Origin: Nymphaea colorata
Lineage: Eukaryota > Streptophyta > Magnoliopsida > Nymphaeales > Nymphaeaceae
Direction: 5' to 3'
Length of the DNA stretch: 64,000 bases
Assembly (NCBI RefSeq): GCF_008831285.2
Contig: NC_045143.1
Span: 5,403,503-5,467,502 of the forward strand
The translations under genes and the position numbers were made by a program. Positions 54,001 through 64,000 of this stretch are shown one piece after another. How positions within the stretch are numbered: the first letter of the stretch is position 1; each line of letters starts with the position of its first letter. The notes beneath the pieces are model-generated. The model made no database searches. It was not told the origin of the DNA and was given only the letters and a program-made list of their open reading frames with translations.

Positions 54001-54744
54001 ATTATTTTTCTTCAAATAAGATCATAGTATTTTTAGAATACACATTCTAAGAAATATAGCACATTGTCCTTCTTATCTAATGCTCTCCTAAAAGTTTCAT
54101 CAAACTTTATAATTCATATCCTTCAAAAAGAATTTTCTTTACCCAATTAATTTCTTGAGTCCTTTGTACTTAACAGTCACACCTATTGTCCACATCAACC
54201 TCCGGGCTTCACGCTTCAGTTTCGTCTTCACAATTCCTCTAACGATCAATCAAACTATGAGTTCATCTAAAAGCAGTGATAATGGGGTTCATTATTTAAT
54301 AAAAATGAAGGAGACTTCCAAATACGAAGAGATTGTGGAAAGCCTAGAGTTTCAGTTCCAATATCTCAAGAGTTTGAAATGCAAATTTTGTGGTCATTGC
54401 CACATTCTAGTGTGTGGTCGCTAGTTAGAACATAAAAAGTTTTTAAGTGAACTTTATGAACCTTAAAGAAATGGACACAACATGTTTTTGAGGTGGTTGA
54501 ATGAAACACTATCCTAAATCTCCAAAGAGATTGGTGCAATGGTCGGTGCAAAAGTTAGTAAGCAGCTGATCCATGTTTTAATTCTTTATAACATCAACCT
54601 TTTGTACTGCAAACAAAGAACCACCGGCAGTACAATAAAAGTAACACTCTAAAACATCGAAAGCAAACCTTGTACTTTAAACGATAAGAATCGGGTGAAA
54701 GCTTTCGTTTTTTGTCGAGTAATGCAAAACCCCGAAAACCACTC

Positions 54745-54750
<6 letters not shown>

Positions 54751-54840
<90 letters not shown>
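54751..54840. repeat. (TA)45 microsatellite
   Basis: Ninety bases of uninterrupted TA repeats. The flanks are not inverted repeats of each other, unlike the case at 10492-10794. Confidence 0.9.
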
Positions 54841-54843
<3 letters not shown>

Positions 54844-55350
54844 ACTACAAACTCCCTCTCGTTTTTGTATGTCGCCATTAAAGTTGTGACCTTTTTTTCT
54901 CAAAAACTTGGCCAGCAAAGTAGAGCCTTGTGTGAACAAAGTTAGAAAAATGAGTCTTAAATCTAGGGTTATAGCCAAAAGAGAGGACCATGAATGAAAA
55001 TGCTTCCAATTCTTTTAGCAAACTGGGGTAGGCTGACTTTATTAGTTTATTCCAAAATGTTCACTTTCACCATCCATTTTCCTATCAATTTTGATTTAAA
55101 AATCTTAAGTCCAACTCCCCTACCAGCTGGATGGAATTCTTGCTTGTTTTAATATATATATATATATATATAACGGTAGATCGAGTGCCCTTCTAGGACT
55201 GCACCAAATCAGATTTCTTATAGTGTAACTTGTGTGAAATTTGATTTGATTATGCTGTCTTCTTCGTTTAGATTTGCATTTGGACTCACATTGAAATCCA
55301 TTTGAGACAACAGAGAGACAATTTTTTTTTTTAATTGAGGAGCACTATTT

Positions 55351-55454
55351 CAAAAAATTTTATTTTTCAAAGGGCATTAGTATATGCAAATAAACAAAGA
55401 TTCAAAAATTTTTATTTTTCAAAGGGCATTAATATATGCAAATAAACAAAGATT
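55351..55454. repeat. 52-bp tandem duplication
   Basis: Two adjacent copies (55351-55402 and 55403-55454) both contain atttttcaaagggcatta and atatgcaaataaacaaagat and differ at only a few bases. A dispersed-repeat motif, gtgggcaactgcccac, follows at about 55498. Confidence 0.85.
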
Positions 55455-56109
55455 TAAATACACCTATGTGCAAATAAAGAAAATTTTTGGAGCCATTGTG
55501 GGCAACTGCCCACATCAGCCAACATGTCACTTTGCCACTGACCATATTTTCATGTACTCAAAGATTGCTGATTTTTTTTTAAATTTTTTTTCATTTTTGA
55601 TAAACTCAATCAATTTGAACATAAATGGGTCAAACCCAGTTCAGGGACTAATCCACGCCTGAACAGCCAGAAACATGAAATGGGATGAGTAGGCTAATTC
55701 AAAGTAATAATCAAACTATAGTTTTAAATTTTATTACATAATTTTTAAATTTTTATATGCGTTAAATTAAAATTTTAATTTACATGTAATTTTTGATTTT
55801 TTTTTAAATATGAGGGGTGGAGTCGTGGAGAGTTGAATGAGGAACTGAAACGATCAGTATTTACCGATACGATCCGAAACTTCGTTTTTTTTTTTTCTCT
55901 CTCTCGGATCATTGTTTATAGTCAAAACCAGAGATTTGTTTGTTATTTAGTATAGGGACAAACAATTGTAACTATTTTTCGAACGCGGTCTTTTATTGTG
56001 TTGGGGAAAGGAGCTCGCTCTCGATCTCCCTCTCTCTGGTAGGAGACTTGGATCCTCTTTCTCTCGTCTTCTTCCAGATTTCCACCCTGTTAGCGTCTCC
56101 GATCTAACG

Positions 56110-56873
56110 GTATGAATCTTCTCTACTTCTCCTTCTCCTTTTTCTAGTTGTTGGTGTTGATTTTCCTGGCTTGGACTTTTGGTTGTTAGATTCCTTGTTT
56201 CTCTTTTCCGATTTCCGCATTGCGGTTGCTTCATGGTGTTTTCTAGCGGTTCAATTAAAGACCTGGTTTTTACCGCGGATCCATTCGAAAGGGAATGGTG
56301 GTTGTGTTCTCACTTCTCAAATGTGAAAAATTCTGTTGTTGGATTTCTGACCGTTCTCCCTCGTTAAAAGTTCTTTCCTTTTTGTCGACGAAGTCTCCTT
56401 TTAGAGTTTGTTATTCTTCGTAATAGATGAACGAGGAACCTATCGGCGCGACTATTGGTTCGTTCCTTTTTCTGTTTGCCCGGGAATTTGATCCGCTTGG
56501 TTTGGTCATCATCAGCTTTCTTTTTATTTATTTTTTTTGGGGGGTGGGGTGTGGGGGAGTTGAGATGAACTTCTGGTGATCGGCTTCTGGGTTGTACAAA
56601 TTAAGGTTTTCGGGGTTTGTTGTCCATTCTTTGATTTGTTTCGTGTTCTAAAAGGGAACATATGCGCGTTTATTTGTTCTGACATTATTAAAAGTTTTTG
56701 TTGACTAATACGTGCACCATTTGGGGGCTTACTTCGGATGTCGAGTTATTATATACTCGTTACTATTCGGAATTTTGATAGGGCAACCTGAAGGTTACCA
56801 TGCCAGCTTAAGGTATATGGAGATGGCTTTTTTCTTTCCTATTTGTCAAATTATGGTGCTATGCTTTCTTCAG
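56110..56873 (+). other. Probable 5'-UTR intron of the V-ATPase B gene
   Basis: A CT-rich leader (about 55990-56109) ends at a good donor (ctaacg|gtatga). A T-rich run ending in ttcttcag precedes gttgctagattaaag and the ATG at 56889. A leader intron is common in highly expressed plant genes. It is inferred from splice signals only; the alternative is an unspliced 5' UTR containing several upstream ATGs. Confidence 0.6.
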
Positions 56874-56888
56874 GTTGCTAGATTAAAG

Positions 56889-59739
56889 ATGGGTATCGCA
56901 TCAAAAACTAGCGACTCAGATGAGGGGACGTTGGAGATTGGCATGGGTAAGCTGAGATGCTTCTTGTAGTGACTTTGGTTATATTCTCTAGAATTTGTCC
57001 TGGTTTGGAGACTTCTGGTTCTCTTACCTTCATTAATTCAGTCATGCACCTCATGGTGGTACACTAACTTCTAGGAAGCATGCCTCATTGAAGCATTTTC
57101 TAACTTGCTGGAAATTTCATTAAGATTGTTTCTGGCTTTCTGATCCTGGCATGTGTTATCGGATTATTTAACCAAGAAGTTAAATCCGCAATTTGGTTTA
57201 TCATGATCTTGTTGGAATTGACATTCAGCATGCCACATATTCTAGAGTGTATGGGGTTGTCTTTCTGCTCCATCTATCTTGTGCTTTATCGGCTTACTGC
57301 ACGACTAAGCTAATTACTTTCTCCACTATCTCTGATAGGCTATACACATGTACAAGCATGCATATGCATTATATGCATGCCAAAACTGTTTTCTAGTATA
57401 GGTTTCATGCCTCCAATGATGTGCACTTATTTTAATACATGTTTTCTTTGTGCTTATTGCAGAATATAGGACTGTTTCTGGTGTTGCTGGTCCTCTAGTC
57501 ATTCTGGAAAAGGTCAAGGTAATATTTCTGGTTCTCTTGCTAGCAGAGGTCATGCATAGTTTCCTTGTACCTCGTTCTCTTTGTGGTGTTAGTCAGATTG
57601 TCAGAAGCCATGCTATGTTCTCTAAAGTCTTCTTTGACATATATCAGGGTCCAAAATATCAAGAAATTGTTAATATAAGACTTGGAGATGGCACAACAAG
57701 GCGTGGACAGGTTCTAGAAGTTGATGGCGAGAAAGCTGTTGTGCAGGTGGGCTTTGCTGTTTCAGCACACCTACATAAATAGTGGTGTTAAATTTGATAT
57801 TTTTAATAAGATCAGTTATTGGTGCATAGTAAATAACTTTCTCTTTTAGAATTTTTTAGGAAGAACTGTGACACTTTTTATTGATGTGGTGCCCAAAGTT
57901 GCTTTTGATTACTTTTCCAGCACCGAAAACAATTCACCTGCAAATGGTCGTGCAAATCGGAATGCTAGAGGGTCTATAATAATTTGGTTTGTGGTTAGAC
58001 TTTTTTGTAGTCTACTAACTAGGATGGTGAGCATATAGCGTTTTGTATATTTGTGGAGCTTTATCCCGCTTGGTGTGGAAAACACATCAACATTGTCAAT
58101 TTGACTTCTTAAGGCAATATCAAGAAAATCACACTATATTGTCAAAATCAGAGAAAAATATGAAGAATATAGAGGCTTCAGCACGCAACATTTCCAAGTT
58201 AATTTGGTCATGAAATATCAAAAAATTTGCATGTTAAATTTGGATAATTCATGGCCATCTAGGATTATGACGAATTGAACTTATGTTCTTCAGCAAGCTC
58301 CAGCTATAAAATGACAAAGTCTAGGCTCTGCCAAGAACTGGTTATAGTGAAATATGAAAAGCTCTTAAACTGAGGCCGTTCCGTTGGAGAAGTCTTGATT
58401 TTGTTTTAGTCTTTGAGGGGCCAATGCTGCTTTGCTTGCTGGACAGTTCAAAAATGATCCTAGCCGGCATTGAGCCGTTGACTGCATTTTTCCTTTCAAA
58501 TTTAATAAAACTTCATCTAGCTGTTTCTCCTTTCAATGGATTTTTGAGATTTCTTTGTCTGGAAAATTTACAATCTTGTCTTTTCCTTTCTCCAGGTTTT
58601 TGAAGGAACAGCTGGAATTGACAATAAGTATACAACTGTTCAGTTCACAGGAGAGGTTAGCAATTTGCTGCTTTTTCAGTTTCGTTCATCTTGGACCCTT
58701 GGTTTGCAACTCTTCCTTCCTTTATGAAATGCATATATTATATGAAAGCAAAGCAATATGAAACTAAAGAGGGATGATTAGAAAATGAGGATAGTTATCA
58801 TGCTCCACGGATGAACTTATGAAGTAAACTGTTCCTGATGTTCCTGAGTGTTAACATTTGTTTTGCATTATTGCACACCTCTCGAGTTTATAAAGTTCTT
58901 CTGGTTGAACATGAATGAAGTTTGAGCAGTTGCATTTTTATTTCATTTGAAATACCGGCAAGGCATGCACCATCTTATTCTCTCATTTTAGTTTTACAGC
59001 ATTAGTTGTTCGAACTTTGAATAACTGTAATAGTACTTCTTGTTTTCTGGCTTTTACTTTTGTTAGCTCACATCTGATGAAGTGCTCAATTTCTTTGTTT
59101 CAGGATTATTACATTTTTTCACTTTTGATTCTAGAGAATTCATCATATTTTTCTTTTCCTTTTAGTTGTTTAATAACATTAAACACTGCTCTTTCTATTG
59201 GTGTCCTTGTTCTTTCTTTAAATTTATTTTATAGCATTCTCATCCTTTCTATTTCAGGTTTTGAAAACCCCAGTATCTCTAGATATGCTGGGGCGAATTT
59301 TTAATGGATCAGGAAAACCCATAGATAATGGTCCTCCAATCCTGCCTGAGGCATATCGAGACATTTCAGGTTGGAATATTCAAATGAACAAGGCTCTTGG
59401 GTTTCCAATGCATAAGCTTTTGTTTTCTTTTCCTTCTTCCCTCATTTCTTGGTTTCCTTCTCCTTATTGCTGAGTTCAGGGAGTTCCATCAACCCTAGTG
59501 AGAGAACATATCCAGAAGAGATGATTCAGACAGGAATATCAACAATTGATGTGATGAATTCTATTGCGAGAGGACAGAAAATCCCACTATTCTCTGCTGC
59601 TGGACTTCCTCATAATGAAATTGCTGCTCAAATCTGTCGCCAAGCTGGGCTTGTTAAGCGGCTGGAAAAGACTGGGAACCTTTTACAGGTACTATATTCT
59701 GCAATATCCTACAGCTTCTCTGCAAGCAAAATCGGTGTC

Positions 59740-59782
<43 letters not shown>

Positions 59783-62700
59783 ATATATAATGTGCATATG
59801 TATATGAGAATATGTGAATATGTGAATTTTTGTCAGCGAATTGAAGCACAAACGTTTCCCATATTCCTTCATGAAGAAGACCAAAGTAGATTGGCAATTG
59901 CTTGAGATCTTTTATTCAATGTCTGGAATCAGTCATGTATTGTCTAATGAGTGGGCAAGTGTCACAGATATGAATTGTTTAGTTCAAGTTCACATGCCCA
60001 GAGTTAATGTGCTTCTATGACAATTTGCCAGGATGTAGAAGAAGATAATTTTGCCATAGTTTTTGCGGCAATGGGGGTGAACATGGAAACTGCACAATTT
60101 TTCAAACGGGATTTTGAAGAGAATGGTTCAATGGAGAGAGTCACTCTATTTCTGAATCTGGTACTGCTTTGCTTAATACCATTAGCTTCCATGTTGTGAG
60201 TTGGCTTTTTGTTTTGTAAGTACATCCTTGTCAGCAAATTCCTATTAAGAACTGCGCCTTGGGAAACCTTTTGACATTTATATTTCCTTTATTTATTGTA
60301 ATACAGGCCAATGATCCAACCATTGAGCGAATTATAACTCCACGAATTGCCCTAACAACAGCAGAATATCTAGCCTACGAATGTGGGAAGCATGTCTTGG
60401 TCATATTAACTGATATGAGTTCATATGCAGATGCACTTCGTGAGGTAACAATTCCATCAAACTTTGTCCTGTTGGCTAATTGATATCTCAATGTTGGCGT
60501 ACTGTTTTCTTCCACCTCATCGTAGTACTGGCTTTGTGTGTGTATCAATGCCTCTGTTTATGGATGTGTATAGTCCATGTGAACTTTTCTAGGACCCCTT
60601 CCTCTCTGGGTTTAACGTGCTTCTTGAAGTCATAACACACATATACCTATGTAACACGGGTGCTCCTCTTAAGGAGGAGTACCCGCACGGTACCGGTACG
60701 ACACTGGTACCGGTACGGGTACGGCCTCGGGTGCTGCGTTGACCATACCGAGTACCGTCAATGCACCCGAGGTCATTTTTGACCTTTTTCGGACTCGGTG
60801 GAGTACTCGCACGGTATTGGTACGGCCTCGGGTGCTGCGTTGACCGTACCGGTACGGTCAACGCACCGAGGTCATTTTTGACCTTTTTTGGACTCAGTCA
60901 AAGTTGATCGAGTCCAAAATTGTCTGACTTTAACAATTTTTACATTTCAACGTTTTAAACAATTTTAACGTTAAAATTTTTGACAAACCCTTAAACGATG
61001 ACCGTCTTCGATCTTCAACCATCGTTCTTCGTCTTCAACCTTCACCAAAAGACATTGAGGAACGGCGAGCGGCGACAGTAGGTGGTGACTAAAGAAAGCC
61101 ACCGGGTGGTAGGAGACTCAGCCTCAACCGCTCCTTCCATGTAAATCGTTGCCTGCAACCTCTCTGCGTCTCCTTTTCTTTCTCCTCTGTGTTCCTTTTC
61201 TTTCTCTCATCAGCCGAGGGTTTGCCGATTTAACCTCATGCTCGATCCCTCTTTGTTTCTCACCCTTGCCAATCATGAAACCCACGGCCAGGGAGGTCTC
61301 TTATTCAAATGAGGGTTTTACCAAACGGTGTTTCTGGTCAGAAGAGGAAAAAATTTTGCCAAATGGTGGTTAGCGTAGGTAGCTGGTCAGAAAAGAAGCA
61401 CGCATTTGGATGTGTCTCTTATTCAATTTAAGTGGGAAGGTGGGATGATGGGTTGAAAAGGTGGCATATCTTAGTCGCGCTAGCATATCTGGGACCAGCT
61501 GTGGTGAAGGCCATTGCCCATTATTGCTCATCTCTTTTCAAAAAATTGTGGGATCCTAAGAATCCTTTGCATATATAGTTGTACATTACACTGAAAACAT
61601 ATATAGAAAAAAACATCTTCTGTTTGTTCTTAATTACTTTCATACTTTGTTTAGTAGTATGGTAGTATCTATAAATTTTGGATCATGATTTATGAATATG
61701 TTATTTTGTTTGCAATTTTTTGATTGTGTGAATATGTTATTCTGTTTGTAATTTTTTGATATATACTGTGTGTACGGCTGTCCCCCCGCACCCAAGTTTT
61801 TTAAAAATAGTCCGCACCCATACCCGTATGACATAGACATATGCCCATTCCCATGCCCTTCCAGACATACACATGTATACACGTGTGTGTATGTGTGGAT
61901 GCAATGCATGTGATTGTTTTTGTGTGCACGTCCACATTTTTGGTGTGTATCCCTAATTGGCATACTGTTTGGTTCTTTTTCAGGTATCTGCTGCTCGGGA
62001 GGAGGTGCCAGGTCGCCGTGGTTATCCTGGATACATGTACACCGATCTGGCAACAATTTATGAACGTGCTGGTCGTATTGAAGGACGTAAAGGATCCATA
62101 ACGCAGATCCCCATTTTGACCATGCCTAATGATGGTAAAAGCTGGAACTAGCACATTTTCTGTTCACAGAACTTGCATGATGCAACTGGTCATGCTGAGA
62201 ATTTCTGTTCCTTATGAATTAGATATTACTCATCCAACTCCTGATCTCACTGGCTATATCACGGAAGGCCAAATTTACATTGACAGGCAACTTCACAATC
62301 GACAGGTAACATTATACTGGCAGGAAATTATTCTTGGGTGGAACCTTAGAAGGTTTTTGTTGTTTGGCTAGACAAATAGAGAAGCTAGGCTCTTAGTTTG
62401 AGGAACTTTCATCCCCTTCTTCCACTTTCTACCCTCTTCTAAGCCTAGAGTTCTGGTGATGGTCAAGTGTCCTGATTCTTTCTGAATGTGGCTTCTGCAG
62501 ATATATCCTCCAATCAATGTCCTTCCTTCACTTTCACGGCTTATGAAGGTAAAAGATTGTATTTATGTTATTTTCCTGGCTAGATTGGCCATTGAGTTTT
62601 TATAAAATCAATTATTTGCCCTTAAACTCATCCTCTCTTTTGTTGCTCTTATCAATTTTGAGCAGCATGTACCTATCGTATCCAATTTTTTTATACACCT

Positions 62701-63964
62701 GTGCTTCATTGTAGAGAAGATGTGTCAAAAGCTTTTCTAGCCTAGGTCCATGAGGGTTCACAGAGAAGGGAAAAAAAATTTTCTTCTGCCTGTTGAAGTG
62801 TTGAATGGTAGCTCCATTTTCAAAACCAAACATGCAGATGTCCACTATCCGCTAGTTATTTTGAATCTGTGATTCACAAGTTCAGCGTCCTTTTTCGTAA
62901 AGCATGCTATGCCTTCCTTGCTGTGACCAGGATGAGTAGTCATCATCTGATTAATTGATGGAGTTTCCATTCTTCCAGAAAAAATTGAAAACCAAGCAGC
63001 TTCTCATCCAGGAGATTATGAAGCTATTATATTTGTCATGCATGGGCTCTTGTTACTGCAAATGCTTTATTGCATAATCTTTGTAAACTAAATCATTACT
63101 TTGAAACATGTGTTACGTGAATTCAGCACACGGTAGCTGCCTTCTCAGCTCATCTTTGCCAAGCGGGTTGCCAAGCTTATACAAACCAGCTGCTTGGCTT
63201 GATTTATACTTCTAACTAATGTGAAAAATTCAGTCTAGATGGTGAATCCTTACACTTTTTTGAGACAAGGGTATGATTTTATGATGGTCCGTTGCAGAGT
63301 GCTATTGGTGAGGGTATGACACGACGAGATCATGCTGATGTATCAAACCAAGTAAGATGGTCTACTTTCTCAACTTTAAATCTTGAATACTCTTCCAACA
63401 GGCTAATCGAAAAACTTCTCTGATGCAGCTGTATGCCAACTATGCCATTGGCAAGGATGTTCAAGCAATGAAGGCTGTGGTGGGGGAGGAAGCACTCTCA
63501 TCTGAGGACTTGGTCTCTCTCTCTCTCTCCTTCTCTCTCTCTCTTTTCCCCCTGACTTCATGTGAACTCGTATTTGAAGTTACATGAGATGCTGTTCAGT
63601 TTGGGTATCAGATTTGACTTGATTTTTCCTGAAATGGAACTTCTGACAAGCGACAACGTTCAATGAATTTTATGCTGGATTCCTCATTTTTTAATTTCCT
63701 TGGACAGGCATGACTTCTCTCTGGTTACAAGGCTCTTTACTTACATTCATGATCCGTTCCAATTTTCTTGTGATGCAGTTATATCTCGAGTTCCTGGACA
63801 AGTTTGAAAGGAAGTTTGTCACCCAAGGTGCATATGACACTCGTGATATTTTCCAGTCGCTGGATCTAGCATGGACTCTTCTTCGCATCTTCCCTCGCGA
63901 GCTTCTGCACCGTATTCCAGCAAAGACCTTGGATCAGTTCTACAGTCGAGATGCTTCTCACTGA
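56889..63964 (+). CDS. VHA-B: Vacuolar H+-ATPase subunit B, complete, 14 coding exons
   Basis: Non-catalytic nucleotide-binding subunit of the V1 sector of the vacuolar proton pump, which acidifies vacuole and endosomes. Exons: 56889-56946, 57463-57518, 57648-57746, 58596-58655, 59258-59369, 59480-59688, 60032-60160, 60307-60444, 61984-62134, 62223-62305, 62501-62548, 63298-63351, 63429-63512 and 63779-63964; all GT-AG and in frame, giving 488 residues, the normal plant length. Visible features: [20 protein letters not shown] at the N-terminus, [12 protein letters not shown] (164-175) where catalytic subunits have a P-loop, and the ATP synthase alpha/beta signature [10 protein letters not shown] (368-377). 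The C-terminus ends FYSRDASH. The start codon fits the family. Intron 8 is about 1.5 kb and contains a palindromic repeat cluster; intron 6 has an AT microsatellite. Confidence 0.97.
59744..59779. repeat. (TA)n microsatellite in V-ATPase B intron 6
   Basis: About 18 TA units lie shortly after exon 6, in the intron before exon 7. Confidence 0.9.
60655..60900. repeat. Palindromic tandem repeat in V-ATPase B intron 8
   Basis: Two copies about 100 bases apart (about 60720-60799 and 60821-60898) share tacggcctcgggtgctgcgt and aggtcatttttgacctttt. The second contains a perfect 30-bp palindrome at 60836-60865 with centre gtaccggtac; extended by cctcgg/ccgagg it could form a hairpin from about 60826 to 60871. 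The segment is far more GC-rich than the intron around it and looks like inserted repeat DNA. No transposon superfamily could be assigned. Confidence 0.8.
63513..63544. repeat. CT-rich tract in V-ATPase B intron 13
   Basis: A CT run begins immediately at the exon 13 donor (gtctctct). The exon end is fixed by the frame and by family match at [10 protein letters not shown], then LYLEFLDKF in the next exon. Confidence 0.8.
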
Positions 63965-64000
63965 TCATTTTTGTTAGCAACCTTAGTTGGATTTTGTACG

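Larger units (their letters stand above)
51019..55980. other. Intergenic region, TauE copy B to V-ATPase B
   Basis: Mostly AT-rich non-coding DNA. 51573-51850 shares phrases with the 28174-28394 element. 51900-52210 is dominated by A and T homopolymers. A minus-strand frame at 52880-53176 contains PNGPSKVKRPKQLPSYSGGS but no family I recognise. 55140-55171 holds a ttgttttaatatat motif also seen at 24163. No gene is supported before the V-ATPase promoter. Confidence 0.4.

Noticed and set aside
54155-54424. 89-codon plus-strand frame with a CKFCGHCH motif
   Set aside because: The Cys/His cluster looks like half a zinc finger, but the rest is unlike any family and the flanks are AT-rich spacer.

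Overview
This window is nuclear DNA from a flowering plant. All the recognisable genes are split by GT-AG introns, they encode plant protein families (a PERK receptor kinase tail, a RABG3-type Rab7, a plant Mpv17/PMP22 protein, two plant-type TauE/SafE proteins and vacuolar H+-ATPase subunit B), and the intergenic DNA is AT-rich, full of microsatellites and short non-autonomous transposons. The species cannot be fixed from the sequence alone. I saw no tRNA, rRNA, CRISPR array or bacterial-style operon.

Layout. 1-421 (+) is the 3' end of a PERK-like kinase. 3287-7220 (+) is a complete seven-exon Rab7/RABG3 GTPase of 206 residues. 8796-12185 (-) is a complete three-exon Mpv17/PMP22 protein of 214 residues; its first intron holds a 49-bp inverted repeat around a long TA/CA microsatellite. 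15092-21035 (-) is TauE/SafE copy A (12 exons, 480 residues). 21036-46469 is about 25 kb with no gene I can support, but with several recognisable small transposons. 46470-51018 (+) is TauE/SafE copy B (12 exons, 472 residues), in the opposite orientation to A. 56889-63964 (+) is V-ATPase subunit B (14 coding exons, 488 residues) with a probable 5'-UTR intron.

The two TauE/SafE genes form a divergent duplicate pair. Eight of the 12 exon lengths are identical, including a 25-nt microexon. Copy A has an unusual first intron: the donor is GC where copy B has GT, and the next exon is 15 nt longer at its 5' end.

The genes are not functionally clustered. Rab7 (late endosome/vacuole traffic) and V-ATPase B (vacuole acidification) both act at the vacuole, but their presence in one window is probably chance. 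No previously undescribed multi-gene system was found. The most interesting signals are the divergent TauE pair with its GC-AG intron, the microsatellite-cored hairpin, a small transposon with 8-9 bp target duplications and a duplicated internal 60-mer, and a perfect 30-bp palindrome inside a V-ATPase intron. All gene models were spliced by eye; each junction was checked for reading frame and family match.
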